From: JABDNZ01 sp964407425
Lineage (GTDB): Bacteria; Gemmatimonadota; Gemmatimonadetes; Longimicrobiales; Gaopeijiaceae
DNA: 42,559 nt
Direction: 5' to 3'
Assembly (NCBI GenBank): GCA_964407425.1
Contig: CAYOVN010000012.1
Span: forward strand, 1 to 42,559
Positions 1-8,408 of the stretch are shown here, piece by piece; position 1 is the first letter of the stretch, and the number at the start of each line of letters is the position of its first letter. The position numbers and the translations under genes are program-made. Below the pieces are notes generated by a model that was not told the DNA's origin, made no database searches, and was given only the letters and a program-made list of their open reading frames with translations.

Positions 1-629
1 TCCCCCCCGCCAACCCCGTCCACAAGGGAGATGGTGACCCGTAAGTCATCCCCCCGGCGCTCCACTGTGCCGTCCACGATCGTCCCGACCTCCAGCTCCC
101 CGGCGATGACATCGAACGGTAGGTCCGAATCTCGGTAGAGGGCAGAGGCGTTCTGGGTGAGGACGGTGAGTGTTTGGGTCCGGGACAGCCGGTCGATGAG
201 GGTTTCGGTCAAGCCGTCGGCCAAGTAGGTGAGGTCCTCTCCCCGGGTCCGATCCTGGAAATAGAGAACTGCCAGATGATTCAACGGGATTCCGGACTCC
301 AGTCCCGCAGCCCTCATCGCCTGCTCGGCCATGTGGCCCCGAACGGTCTGGACGCTGGCAGCCAGGGTGAACAGCCCAACGATCGTGAGAAGGATCACCT
401 CAGGCCTGGTGACCTTCTGGTTGCCCTTCTCCCCGTGGAACCAACCGGTCACCGTAGCCGCTACGAACCCGCCGAGATAAAGAACCAGCAGCACCCGATA
501 AAGAATCTCAGGTAGGACGCCCCGATCGATGACTTCGCCGAAGATACTGAGAATCACCCAGCCGGCTACAGCATAGGAGGCCACGATCTGAACCAGGCGG
601 CGTTCTTTCAGTTCCTTCCAGGATAGCAA
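1..629 (-). CDS. Membrane-anchored TolB/FlgO-like protein, N-terminal part (runs off window start)
   Basis: The reading frame is open from 629 to the window edge, so the protein is incomplete at its C-terminus (209 codons visible). It opens with a short basic stretch (WKELKERRLVQ), then hydrophobic segments at about residues 13-30, 38-55 and 70-85. An extracytoplasmic TolB/FlgO-like domain follows, with motifs LAVLYFQDRT, GEDLTYLADGLTETLIDRLS and VDGTVERRGDDLRVTISLVD. The same layout occurs in the 8409-10307 gene, which continues into TPR-like repeats. The start is TTG at 629: an in-frame TGA lies only five codons upstream, and a purine-rich GAGGACGAGAG sits just before the TTG. Such proteins are common beside sensor or cyclase genes in Gemmatimonadota-like genomes. 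The exact role is unknown; binding of a partner or ligand at the membrane is inference. Confidence 0.75.
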   Translation of the reverse strand, partial: MLSWKELKERRLVQIVASYAVAGWVILSIFGEVIDRGVLPEILYRVLLVLYLGGFVAATVTGWFHGEKGNQKVTRPEVILLTIVGLFTLAASVQTVRGHMAEQAMRAAGLESGIPLNHLAVLYFQDRTRGEDLTYLADGLTETLIDRLSRTQTLTVLTQNASALYRDSDLPFDVIAGELEVGTIVDGTVERRGDDLRVTISLVDGVGGG

Positions 630-700
630 TGGCTCTCGTCCTCAGGGCGTTTGGATTCGGCTTGTAAGCATGGGTCAGTGAGGTTACCCGCGTCCCAAGA

Positions 701-725
701 AAAAGTTGTTTCAGAAACAACTTTT
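701..725. promoter_or_regulatory. Perfect 12-bp inverted repeat, candidate operator
   Basis: Arms AAAAGTTGTTTC (701-712) and GAAACAACTTTT (714-725) are perfect complements around one central base. The site lies about 70 bp upstream of the TTG start at 629, between that gene and the terminator at 789-824. The AT-rich composition is unlike the surroundings. It may be an operator for the minus-strand gene. A weak AT-rich terminator is the alternative, because TTCTT follows the run of T on the minus strand. Confidence 0.45.
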
Positions 726-788
726 CCCACGCGGGGCCTTCTTTGGACCTCATTAAAACTGGAGGCTCCCCCTTCGCGCAAGGTGAAA

Positions 789-824
789 CAGAAAGGGCGC
801 TCCCTTTCAGGAGCGCCCTTTCTG
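789..824 (-). terminator. Rho-independent terminator of the propeller gene
   Basis: A perfect 15-bp stem (789-803 pairs with 810-824, core AAAGGGCGCTCC) encloses a six-base loop. It sits 24 bp beyond the stop codon at 848. On the minus strand the stem is followed by TTTCACCTT. The position and symmetry support an intrinsic terminator for the 848-3523 gene. Confidence 0.8.
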
Positions 825-847
825 TTCTGGCCTGAGAGTTCCTCAGG

Positions 848-3523
848 CTACTGGACAACCACGATTTCCGCCTCGGAAGAAGCGTTCCCTACCGTGACGA
901 TTACCTGATACGTGCCGGGTTGAACTCTGGCCAGGCGGGTCCTGCCACCCTGGCCTGCAGCAGGGGCGTCGCCCCGGGCGAGGTTCCAACTCACCGCCTG
1001 CATTCCCTCTTCCCCGGGGCCAGAAAACTCCTGGACCACGGCTCCGGAGCTGTCCCGAATCTGGATCAGGGCCTGGCGTGCCGCTGAGCCGACCCAGTAC
1101 TGGATGGAGGCCGATCCTCCCTGGTCCCGGAATCCCTGTGGGAGCCGGGCCGTTCCCGGGTCGAAGAGGTGTACGGGTTCCGACATCAACTCCGGGCTCA
1201 TGGCCTGGAGGGGTCGAACGTCCATAGCCCAGACCCCTCTCCCGTGGGTGGCGGCAACCATGATGTCTTCCTCCGGGTGGATCACCAGGTCCTGATAGAA
1301 GGAGGACGGGAGGTTCCCGCCTGGAAGGGCGTGCCACTCACCGCCGCCGTCCAAGGAGATGTAGACCCCCAGATCGGTCCCCACATAGAGGACGTCAGGG
1401 TTCTTCGGGTCTTCCTTGATGACGTTGATGGGACCGGATGGGATGTTGGAGACGATACTGGTCCAGCTTTCCCCGAAGTCGGTGGACTTCCAGAGGTAGG
1501 GCATAAAATCGTCTTCCCGCTTACCGTTCTGGGCCATGAAGACGGTGCCTTCTACGTACTTGGAAGCCACGACCTCGGCCACCCACTTCCCATTGGGCAG
1601 GCCTCGATTGATCTCGGTCCAGTTCCCGCCGCTGTTTTCCGTTCGCCATATCCTCCCATCGTCTGTACCCACATAGATCTGGCCGAACTTGAAAGGGGAC
1701 TCGGCGATGGAGAAGAGGGTCTGATAAGGGATGTCGCCATACTTTTCAGGGTCGTTGTAGGTGAGGTCCGGGCTGATCCTTTCCCAGCTTTCACCCCTGT
1801 TCATGGACCGGAAAAGGAAGTTCATCCCGTGATAGATGATCCTGGGGTTGTGAGGAGAGATGATGAAAGGCGCGACCCACTGTCCCCGGAAAGCCGGCTC
1901 GCCTGGATCGGGCTGGGGAACCACCCCCACGGTCTCCCCGGTGTCCATGTTCGAGCGTTGGATCGTGCCGTAGAAACCCGCCGAGTAGACGGTATTCGGA
2001 TCGGTTGGATCGATGACGTGGGAGCTGCCTTCACCCCCGGGGGCCCCCTCGAACTCGACGGCCGGGATGTTGTTTCGACCCCGGCTCAGATCGACCACGC
2101 CCCGGTAGCTTCCATGGTCCTGAACCGACCCGTAGACCCGGAAAGGACTTCCCATGTCGTGGGCGATGTTGAAGAACTGAACCAGCGGAAGGTCGTCATA
2201 AAAGGTCCGCCAATTAACTCCCGCGTCGTAAGAGATAGCTACGCCCCCGTCGTTCACATTCACCAGGTAGTCGGAGTTGTCCGGATCGATCCAAAGGCCG
2301 TGGTGATCACCGTGCATCCCTCGGAGTGACCGGAAGGTCTTGCCCTGATCGTCGGAGACGTTCAGGCCCAAGCCCATGGTGTAGATCCTGTCCTCGTTGT
2401 TCGGGTCCACCCTGATCTGCCCGAACACCCAACCGTACGTACCGGACATGCCCTCCATGGTCGGGGTTTGCTCACTGGTCCGGGTCCAACTGCCCCCTCC
2501 GTTCGCCGTGCGGAAAACCGTGGCTCCTCGAATGGTGGGCCCTCTCGGCCGCCCATAGGCGTCTGTAGCTCCGACGGGTGCTTCCCGGGCGGTCTCGTAG
2601 TTGTCCACGAAAGCGTAGAGGACTTCGGGGTTCGAAGGCGCGATGTCCAAACCGATCCGGCCCCGGTACCGGGCTTCCGGGAGGCCGTCGGCCACCTCCA
2701 CCCAGTTCTCGCCGCCGTCGGTGGTCTTGTAGATCGTGCTGCCGTCGTAGTCGGCCTCGGTCCGGGGGTCATTCCACTTATCCCTGATCCGCTGCCAGGT
2801 GGCGGCGTACAGGGTGTTGGGGTCCGTCGGGTGCATGACCAGGTCGATAACTGCCGTCTCATCGTCGATGTACAGGACCTTTTCCCAGCTGTCCCCGCCG
2901 TTGGTGGTTTTGTAGAGGCCCCGCTCTTCGTTGTGGGTCCACTCGTGCCCCGATGCTGCCACATAGACCGTATTCGGGTTGGTCGGATGGATGATGATCC
3001 GGGGAATGGTGTGGGTCCCGGCCAGGCCCATATGATCCCAACTTTCTCCTCCGTCCTCCGACTTGTAGACCCCCGTCCCGGCCATGGAGCTCCGGAAGAT
3101 GTTGGCCTCTCCGGTACCGACCCAGAGGATGTCCTGGTCGGAGGGAGCCAGGGTCACCTCACCGATGGAGGTGGATGGCCCCTGTTCGAAGATGGGCTCC
3201 CACGTGACCCCTTCGTTCTTCGTTCTCCAGACTCCCCCTGAAGCCCCCGCAACATAGATCGTGTAGTTGTTCCCCTTCGGCGTGACCACGGCGATGTCCG
3301 TCATTCGGCCGCTCACGTTGGTGGGGCCCACGAACTGCCAAGGGTGGTTCTTGAATGGGCTCGCTTCGGCCATGGCCACATGGGCCTCATACATCTGGAG
3401 CCGAAGCTGGGCTTCGGTGGATTCGATTCTATCCTGGCCCAGGGAAAGGGCAGGGAGGGCGATCAGGCAGAGAACGCCCAACAAAAAGCCTCTCCTGTAC
3501 TCAGTAGAGAGTCGGATGGACAT
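848..3523 (-). CDS. Exported VPS10/sortilin-like Asp-box (BNR) beta-propeller protein
   Basis: 891 residues. The chosen ATG at 3523 follows GGAGAG at good spacing and opens directly on a signal peptide (RRGFLLGVLCLIALPALSLGQ). An in-frame ATG 12 codons upstream would add a polar leader before the signal and is less likely. About ten Asp-box motifs (S/T-x-D/N-x-G-x-x-W/F, for example SEDGGESW, TTNGGDSW, TTDGGENW, SDDQGKTF, STDFGESW) are spread through the chain, as in sortilin/sialidase-type propellers. The last about 90 residues look like a small Ig/FlgD-like beta domain (RLARVQPGTYQVIVTVGN). Such proteins are often annotated as glycosyl hydrolases, but no catalytic sialidase residues can be claimed here. 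A periplasmic or surface location is inferred. A paralogue lies at 22959-26039. Confidence 0.85.
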   Translation of the reverse strand: MSIRLSTEYRRGFLLGVLCLIALPALSLGQDRIESTEAQLRLQMYEAHVAMAEASPFKNHPWQFVGPTNVSGRMTDIAVVTPKGNNYTIYVAGASGGVWRTKNEGVTWEPIFEQGPSTSIGEVTLAPSDQDILWVGTGEANIFRSSMAGTGVYKSEDGGESWDHMGLAGTHTIPRIIIHPTNPNTVYVAASGHEWTHNEERGLYKTTNGGDSWEKVLYIDDETAVIDLVMHPTDPNTLYAATWQRIRDKWNDPRTEADYDGSTIYKTTDGGENWVEVADGLPEARYRGRIGLDIAPSNPEVLYAFVDNYETAREAPVGATDAYGRPRGPTIRGATVFRTANGGGSWTRTSEQTPTMEGMSGTYGWVFGQIRVDPNNEDRIYTMGLGLNVSDDQGKTFRSLRGMHGDHHGLWIDPDNSDYLVNVNDGGVAISYDAGVNWRTFYDDLPLVQFFNIAHDMGSPFRVYGSVQDHGSYRGVVDLSRGRNNIPAVEFEGAPGGEGSSHVIDPTDPNTVYSAGFYGTIQRSNMDTGETVGVVPQPDPGEPAFRGQWVAPFIISPHNPRIIYHGMNFLFRSMNRGESWERISPDLTYNDPEKYGDIPYQTLFSIAESPFKFGQIYVGTDDGRIWRTENSGGNWTEINRGLPNGKWVAEVVASKYVEGTVFMAQNGKREDDFMPYLWKSTDFGESWTSIVSNIPSGPINVIKEDPKNPDVLYVGTDLGVYISLDGGGEWHALPGGNLPSSFYQDLVIHPEEDIMVAATHGRGVWAMDVRPLQAMSPELMSEPVHLFDPGTARLPQGFRDQGGSASIQYWVGSAARQALIQIRDSSGAVVQEFSGPGEEGMQAVSWNLARGDAPAAGQGGRTRLARVQPGTYQVIVTVGNASSEAEIVVVQ

Positions 3524-3633
3524 GGTGTTTCTCTCCGGAGGAAGTGAAAACGACTTCATTCAGGGGCCTACTCCCGGCCGCCCAGGGAGCTGGAACTCAA
3601 TGGGCGACCGGGTGCCGTTCCTGGAAAAGGCGC

Positions 3634-6288
3634 CTACAGGGACTCGAAGCGCCCCTGGAAAAACCGAAGCTTTTTCGGCTCGTATACAAAACGGAGGCCG
3701 GGGATGGAGCCCCGCCGTTCCCAGACCCGGATTACGGCTTCGGCCACCTCTCTCATGTGGTCGTTGCTGTAGACCCTTCGGGGGATGGTCAGGCGGACCA
3801 ACTCCAGGGCCGGCCGGTAGTTCTCACCCGTGTCGGGATCCCGTCCTTTTGAGACATTCCCTCTCTCCATCGGCCTCACCCCAGATTCGATGTAGATCTC
3901 GGCAGCGAGGCGCTGGGCCGGGTATTCGTCCTGGTCGAGGTGGGAGAGGATCTTTTTTGCATCCAGGAAGATGGCATGGGTTCCTGGTGGGTTGACGATG
4001 GGAATCCCGGCATCAAGAAGGAGTTTCCCCAGGTACTGGGTCTGCTGCACCCGAGACCGGATATGCCGATCATCCGTCATCTCCTGGACACCCCGGGCAG
4101 TGGCCGCCAGGTCGGCTGTAGCCAGCCCACCGTCAGTCACATTCCCTTCGTAGACTCGCAGCATTTCCTCTGCTTCCCGGGCCCACTCCGGGTTGTCCCG
4201 GAAGGCCAGGCACCCGCCGATGTTGATGAGGAAGTCTTTCTTCCCGCTGACGGTGCAGCCGTCCCCGTAGAGCATCATCTCCCTGACGATGTCTTTGACC
4301 GGGGTGTCGGTGTAACGGGGGTCCTTCCACTGGATCATATAAGCGTTTTCGACGGTCCGGGTGGCGTCAAAAAACACAGGGATACTCAGGGCCGAACAGT
4401 ACTCGTACACCTCCTTCATGTTGTCCATGGAAACGGGTTGGCCGCCAGCCATGTTCACCGAATGCTCGAACGAGATGTACGCAATTTTTTCGGGCCCGTG
4501 CTCCTGGACCAAGGCGTCCAGCTTCTCCATGTCGATGTTCCCCTTCCAGGGGAAATCGCTGGTAGGATCATGAGCCTCATCCACGATGACGTCGGCGAAA
4601 ACTCCCCCGGCGAACTCCTGATGAAGTTTCGTGGTTGTGAAGTACATGTTCCCGGGCACGAGTTGGCCCGGCTGGATTCTGGTCTGGCTGAGGATGTGCT
4701 CGGCCGCCCGCCCCTGGTGAGTCGGGATGATGAAATCGTATCCGAATGCATCCTGAATAGAGTCCACGAAGTCGAAGTACTCGTCACTGGTTGCAGCGCT
4801 GGCGCGAACACCCTCGAACGCGGCCCACTGGTCCACGCTCATGGCCGTGGTCCCTGAGTCCGTAAGGAGGTCGATGGCCACATCCGCCGACCGGAGGAGG
4901 AACGTGTTGTAGCCGGCCGCCTTCATGGCCTTCTCCCGCTCCTCCCTGCTGAGAACCCCGACCCGCTCGATGGTGTGGATTTCGAAGGGGAAGCTATCGA
5001 AGGTGAAGAGGGCCAGATCCGGGAAGACCCAGTGGTACACCATTTCATCCCGCCAGAAGCCGTCGGAAAGGATCTGCAGCCCGTTGATGCGGTCTGCCTG
5101 GGTGTAGAGGCTGATGATGGCGTCCGCGACCTCATCCAACTGTTCGTTGGTCATGGAAAGGCGGGGCACCTGCACCGGAAGGAGGGTGTCCTTATCGATC
5201 AGCCCAGCCGCGATGGTTCGCACCCCGGAGGTGAGGTAGAGGGCGGCAGCCAGGGTGTCCTGCTGGTTCTCCTCCAGGTGGGGAAGGAAGGCCTCCGAAA
5301 GGAGGTAGGCGCCGTCACACCCCCGCTCCAGGGGAACGCCGCCATCCCGAAGGCGTTGGGTGAAACGCTCGTTCTGCCCCATGACCCAGTGGGCTTCACC
5401 CTCATCCACCATTTCGAGGAGGCCCCTTGCCAGGGCTTCCATGGTCCGGCCGGCCATGCCCCCGTAGGTGTGTAGACCCTCGTAGACCACGACCTCGTTC
5501 ATGAACTTTTCGTGGTCGTCCGGATTGTCGGTGGTGATGAGGCCGCCGGTGTTGACCTTGGCGTCCTGGCCACCGTCGAAGAGGAGAATGTGGGCAGTTT
5601 TTGCTATCTGCTTCACGATTTCCGTGATGGACCGGTCGGCCTGTCCGGCCTCATGCTTCTGGATATACCAGGCGTTTTCCACCACCCGGGACCCGTCCAC
5701 GACGAGGCGGACGCCCTTCTGGTCCGCCAATGCCCGAATCTCACGGAGGTTGCCCAGGGAGAAGGGATGCTGGCCGTCCGCGAATGCCTGGACGAGGAGT
5801 AGGGGAACCGATCCTGCTTCGAACGTCGAGCCCAGCGCCGAAACGTCGACGTTCCCGGTGAATACGGCTTCTGCCAGGTCCCGCAGGTAGGGCCCCTCGA
5901 TCCCACGGGGGACCAGAAGGTCGATGAACCCCCGAGAATTGGTGGGAATCAGGGACTCTTCCCCGGCCATGGTGGAGAGCACCAGCTTCACCGAACCCAG
6001 GAGGTTGTGTGTCGGACAAAGGTAGGAGTGTCCAAAGACCGTCTCCACCGATACCAGGAGGTTTTCGAAATTCCTGGATCCGGCGTAGGCCTCGTCGCCG
6101 ATAAACTGTCCCGAAAGTTGCTCCTGGCTCATGGCTCCGGTGCCGTAGGAGCACATGTCGAAGGTCACCTGGGACGGCGTCAGGTGGAACGTGTTGAAAT
6201 GGGCCTCTGCCAGGTTCTTCTTCCGGTCCTGAAGAGTGGGGAAAGACAGAAGGCGTACGGTCTTGATCTTGTGAGGTTCGTGCGTCAT
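3634..6288 (-). CDS. Tandem-duplicated tyrosine phenol-lyase/tryptophanase-family PLP protein
   Basis: Beta-eliminating lyase family, fold type I PLP enzymes that cleave tyrosine or tryptophan to phenol or indole, pyruvate and ammonia. Usual length is about 460 residues; this protein has 884 and holds two family copies. Residue numbers count from the GTG at 6291. Copy 1 (about 1-430) keeps the loop GDEAYAGSRNF (Tyr69, Tyr71-equivalent) and DGSRVVENA, but reads DGGQD at 239-243 where the PLP-lysine motif SGKKD belongs, and lacks PTHQGR and GNMYF. Copy 2 (about 432-885) has PTHQGR (523-528), GNMYFTTT, DATRTVENAY, SGKKD (682-686) and RPMERG with Arg810, the phenol-lyase-type specificity residue. 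Its tyrosine loop is lost (Ala499 by gap-free alignment). So copy 2 looks like phenol-lyase and copy 1 supplies complementary parts. AGGAG lies 11 bases before the ATG at 6288; the GTG directly before it, 8 bases from AGGAG, is an equal alternative. Substrate specificity is inferred. Confidence 0.85.
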   Translation of the reverse strand: MTHEPHKIKTVRLLSFPTLQDRKKNLAEAHFNTFHLTPSQVTFDMCSYGTGAMSQEQLSGQFIGDEAYAGSRNFENLLVSVETVFGHSYLCPTHNLLGSVKLVLSTMAGEESLIPTNSRGFIDLLVPRGIEGPYLRDLAEAVFTGNVDVSALGSTFEAGSVPLLLVQAFADGQHPFSLGNLREIRALADQKGVRLVVDGSRVVENAWYIQKHEAGQADRSITEIVKQIAKTAHILLFDGGQDAKVNTGGLITTDNPDDHEKFMNEVVVYEGLHTYGGMAGRTMEALARGLLEMVDEGEAHWVMGQNERFTQRLRDGGVPLERGCDGAYLLSEAFLPHLEENQQDTLAAALYLTSGVRTIAAGLIDKDTLLPVQVPRLSMTNEQLDEVADAIISLYTQADRINGLQILSDGFWRDEMVYHWVFPDLALFTFDSFPFEIHTIERVGVLSREEREKAMKAAGYNTFLLRSADVAIDLLTDSGTTAMSVDQWAAFEGVRASAATSDEYFDFVDSIQDAFGYDFIIPTHQGRAAEHILSQTRIQPGQLVPGNMYFTTTKLHQEFAGGVFADVIVDEAHDPTSDFPWKGNIDMEKLDALVQEHGPEKIAYISFEHSVNMAGGQPVSMDNMKEVYEYCSALSIPVFFDATRTVENAYMIQWKDPRYTDTPVKDIVREMMLYGDGCTVSGKKDFLINIGGCLAFRDNPEWAREAEEMLRVYEGNVTDGGLATADLAATARGVQEMTDDRHIRSRVQQTQYLGKLLLDAGIPIVNPPGTHAIFLDAKKILSHLDQDEYPAQRLAAEIYIESGVRPMERGNVSKGRDPDTGENYRPALELVRLTIPRRVYSNDHMREVAEAVIRVWERRGSIPGLRFVYEPKKLRFFQGRFESL

Positions 6289-6439
6289 CACGTTGGGGTC
6301 TCCTGTGGACGACGTTTATCAGCTCCCGGGAGGCATATTCCCCCGAAGATTCATCGGTATTTGAATCCCTGAAGCTAGGGCCTGGGATCGGACTTCGCAC
6401 CCTCTTGAAACTCCCCCCGTGCCATTTTCGTTAGTTCTG

Positions 6440-6468
6440 TTGACCATCTAGAGGAGCGAAGGTAGGAT
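6440..6468 (+). promoter_or_regulatory. Sigma-70-type promoter of padR
   Basis: TTGACC (6440-6445) and TAGGAT (6463-6468) are separated by exactly 17 bp, upstream of the padR start at 6510. The expected transcription start falls inside the inverted repeat at 6470-6486. Confidence 0.65.
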
Positions 6469-6469
6469 T

Positions 6470-6486
6470 CTGTAGAACGTCTACAG
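6470..6486 (+). promoter_or_regulatory. Probable PadR operator (autoregulation)
   Basis: CTGTAGA (6470-6476) and TCTACAG (6480-6486) form a perfect 7-bp inverted repeat with a 3-bp spacer. It begins two bases after the -10 box and covers the likely start site. TGTA...TACA symmetry is typical of PadR-family sites, so repression of its own gene is the simplest reading. Confidence 0.6.
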
Positions 6487-6509
6487 TAGATGCCCGATAG
6501 GAGAACCCT

Positions 6510-6845
6510 ATGCCCAAGTCCCGCTCAGACCTGCTCCAGGGAACGCTGGAACTGCTGATTCTGAAGATCCTATCCATGGAACCCATGCATGGGTGGGGGA
6601 TCAGTGAACGAATTCAAATGCTGTCCGATGAGGTGTTCCTTGTGAATCAGGGGTCCCTCTATCCGGCACTCCAGCGCATGAAGCGGAAAGGGTGGATCAC
6701 GTCCGAGTGGAAGGTCACCGAAAACAACAGGCGGGCCAGGTACTATGCCCTGACTCCGTCGGGGGAGGGCCAGTTGGGGGAAGAGCGAGAGGCCTGGCAG
6801 CGATCCTCTGCGGCAGTGGAGAGAATCCTCGGGGCTGCGTTTTGA
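6510..6845 (+). CDS. PadR-family transcriptional regulator
   Basis: 111 residues, the usual length of short PadR proteins. The winged-helix signature is clear: SDLLQGTLELLILKIL, then MHGWGISERIQ, then NQGSLYPALQRMKRKGWI and the wing RRARYYALTPSGEGQL. A C-terminal helix (about 85-108) would dimerise. AGGAG sits seven bases before the ATG. Many PadR genes in Acidobacteria and Gemmatimonadota precede FtsX-like ABC permease genes; none follows here, and a terminator closes the unit, so it seems to be monocistronic. Its own promoter carries an operator-like inverted repeat. Other targets cannot be read from the sequence; the divergent tyrosine phenol-lyase-like gene, which shares the 221-bp intergenic region, is one candidate. 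Confidence 0.92.
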   Translation: MPKSRSDLLQGTLELLILKILSMEPMHGWGISERIQMLSDEVFLVNQGSLYPALQRMKRKGWITSEWKVTENNRRARYYALTPSGEGQLGEEREAWQRSSAAVERILGAAF

Positions 6846-6933
6846 AAAGGCCGGGGTCAGCCTCATGTTCGAAAGGGGGATGGGCCCCTGAGGCGCGACT
6901 GATTTGAATTGCCCGGGCCCCGGGCCCAGATTG

Positions 6934-6967
6934 ATGAGTCCGCCCGGTGGTCGGGCTCATTTTTTTC
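6934..6967 (+). terminator. Rho-independent terminator after padR
   Basis: ATGAGTCCG (6934-6942) pairs with CGGGCTCAT (6952-6960), with one G-T pair, and is followed by an unbroken run of seven T (6960-6966). It lies 90 bp after the padR stop and 38 bp before the cupin start, so the two genes are probably separate units. Confidence 0.8.
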
Positions 6968-7004
6968 CTTGATTCTGCCAACTCTCGTTTCACGGGGTTT
7001 TACC

Positions 7005-7388
7005 ATGCATAGGCGTCCATCTTCGTCCGTCCCCTTGGAGGTAGTTCCGGCCGGAACCTCTACTCAACGTCAGGTTCTTATCGGTCCGGAGGTGGGCCCC
7101 AACTTCGCTCTTCGCAAGTTCATCATGGAGCCGGGTGGGGGGATGCCTCTTCACACAAATACGGTGGAACACGAGCAGTATGTGCTCCGGGGCCGGGCGA
7201 GGGTTGTGATCGGCGAGGAAGTACTGGAAGTGAAGAAAGACGACGTGGTGTTTATCCCGGGGGGAATTCCCCACTCCTACGAAGCCCTGGGGGACGAACC
7301 CTTCGAATTTCTCTGTGCCGTTCCGAACCTGCCGGACGAAACCACCATTGTGGATGTCCAGGTTCCGGAGGACGAACTGGGCTGCTAG
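7005..7388 (+). CDS. Small single-domain cupin protein
   Basis: 127 residues from the ATG at 7005. An in-frame start 32 codons upstream would run through the terminator and is rejected. Cupin motif 1 is seen as GMPLHTNTVEHEQYVLRG (His50, Glu55/His56, metal-ligand candidates), and motif 2 as DDVVFIPGGIPHSY (His90). The whole chain is one beta-barrel of RmlC type with a short polar tail. The function cannot be fixed: small cupins include isomerases, dioxygenases and sugar or metal binding proteins. A weak GGGG is the only candidate ribosome site. The gene converges on the 7385-8347 amidinohydrolase and overlaps its end by four bases. Confidence 0.85.
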   Translation: MHRRPSSSVPLEVVPAGTSTQRQVLIGPEVGPNFALRKFIMEPGGGMPLHTNTVEHEQYVLRGRARVVIGEEVLEVKKDDVVFIPGGIPHSYEALGDEPFEFLCAVPNLPDETTIVDVQVPEDELGC

Positions 7389-8347
7389 GAGACCCGTTGA
7401 AACAGAGCCCGCTCCAGGATTCCGGTGAGGCACCCGATGCTGCCGGCAGCCTTTGAGATCCTGGCCACATCGACGGCCAGACACTCGATGCCCAGGTCCT
7501 GAAAAAAGGCCTCGGAAATGTTGTTCCCTGCTGGCATCAGGATCTTCCGGGGTCCCAGGACCACAAAGTTCAGGGCGAACCCGGTCCGGGCCTCCTCTTC
7601 ATCGGGCACATAAGCGATCTCAAATCCAAGGGATCGGAGTTCGTCGACGGACGCCTCGGGGAGCCGATCCTTCCAAACGATGGCCAGGTCACTGTCTACG
7701 ACCCTGAGTTGTCCCATGAGGTGCATGGTCCCGGGAGGCAGGTGGGTTGTCATCACCCGGACCCCGAGGTCTTTCAGAAGAGCTCGAACCTGAACGGCCC
7801 CCTCTCCGTTGGTCCGAAAGCCCTCCGCCAGCATGGCCACATCAGGCCCCAGCCACATCAGGTCTGCTCCCTCGAAGGTGCCGTTACCCCTCACCGAGAG
7901 AAGAATGGGGATGCCTAGTTCGGCGAGGGCTCTGGCCACCCACCGCTCCTCCCCGGCCCTAACACGGGAGGCGGGGCGCCCGAGAATCGCTCCCTCCGGT
8001 GTCATGGCGAATAGGTCGGCGGAGAAGAGCTGGTTGGGGGGCGGCACAACGGGGGGTTGGACGTAGGAGACTTCTACTCCCGCCTTACGATACGCCTCTG
8101 CCAGCCCGTCATGTTGATGTGAGATTCCGGCTGGTTCGATGGTATCCAGCATGAGGGAGGAGGTCGGGTCTTCTGAAATCTGCTGCAACTCAGGGCCGGG
8201 GCGGTGGAGAAGGACCTGTCGAAGGGGGCGCCACTCGGAATCCAGACCACAGGCCCCCCACACGGACCCCAGTTCCTCCCTGGAGGAAGTTTCCCTCGCC
8301 TGCCACCCGGGCCCGCCGTATGCCGGGGGGATCGGAGATTCGGACAT
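7385..8347 (-). CDS. Arginine deiminase/dimethylargininase-family amidinohydrolase
   Basis: 320 residues. The fold and catalytic residues match the guanidino-group-modifying superfamily: FSADLFAM (Asp111), FEGAD (158-162, equivalent to the FEGGD acid motif), the catalytic His in PGTMHLMGQLRVVD (His209) and the nucleophile Cys in GSIGCLTGILER (Cys306). These enzymes hydrolyse the guanidinium of arginine or methylarginines through a thiouronium intermediate. The length is nearer to dimethylargininase (about 260-290) than to classical arginine deiminase (about 410). The substrate is not certain; arginine, methylarginine or a guanidino compound are possible. A very strong AGGAGGTG precedes the ATG at 8347. 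It follows the TolB-like TPR gene by 61 bp on the same strand, so probably shares its transcript. Confidence 0.82.
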   Translation of the reverse strand: MSESPIPPAYGGPGWQARETSSREELGSVWGACGLDSEWRPLRQVLLHRPGPELQQISEDPTSSLMLDTIEPAGISHQHDGLAEAYRKAGVEVSYVQPPVVPPPNQLFSADLFAMTPEGAILGRPASRVRAGEERWVARALAELGIPILLSVRGNGTFEGADLMWLGPDVAMLAEGFRTNGEGAVQVRALLKDLGVRVMTTHLPPGTMHLMGQLRVVDSDLAIVWKDRLPEASVDELRSLGFEIAYVPDEEEARTGFALNFVVLGPRKILMPAGNNISEAFFQDLGIECLAVDVARISKAAGSIGCLTGILERALFQRVS

Positions 8348-8408
8348 GGTTTGGACACCTCCTAAGGGCCGGGGGGAAGGTCTCTCCCGGCTGGGAGGTG
8401 AACCCCCG

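Noticed and set aside
1169..2329. 386-codon plus-strand open frame
   Set aside because: It lies wholly opposite the propeller gene, has biased shadow composition (Pro/Arg/Val/His-rich) and shows no domain; high GC content makes such frames common.
3940..4857. 305-codon plus-strand open frame
   Set aside because: Antisense to the well-supported phenol-lyase-like gene, with no recognisable motif.
6911..6927. GCCCGGG/CCCGGGC repeat
   Set aside because: A low-complexity GC palindrome without a T run; the real terminator is the adjacent hairpin at 6934-6967.
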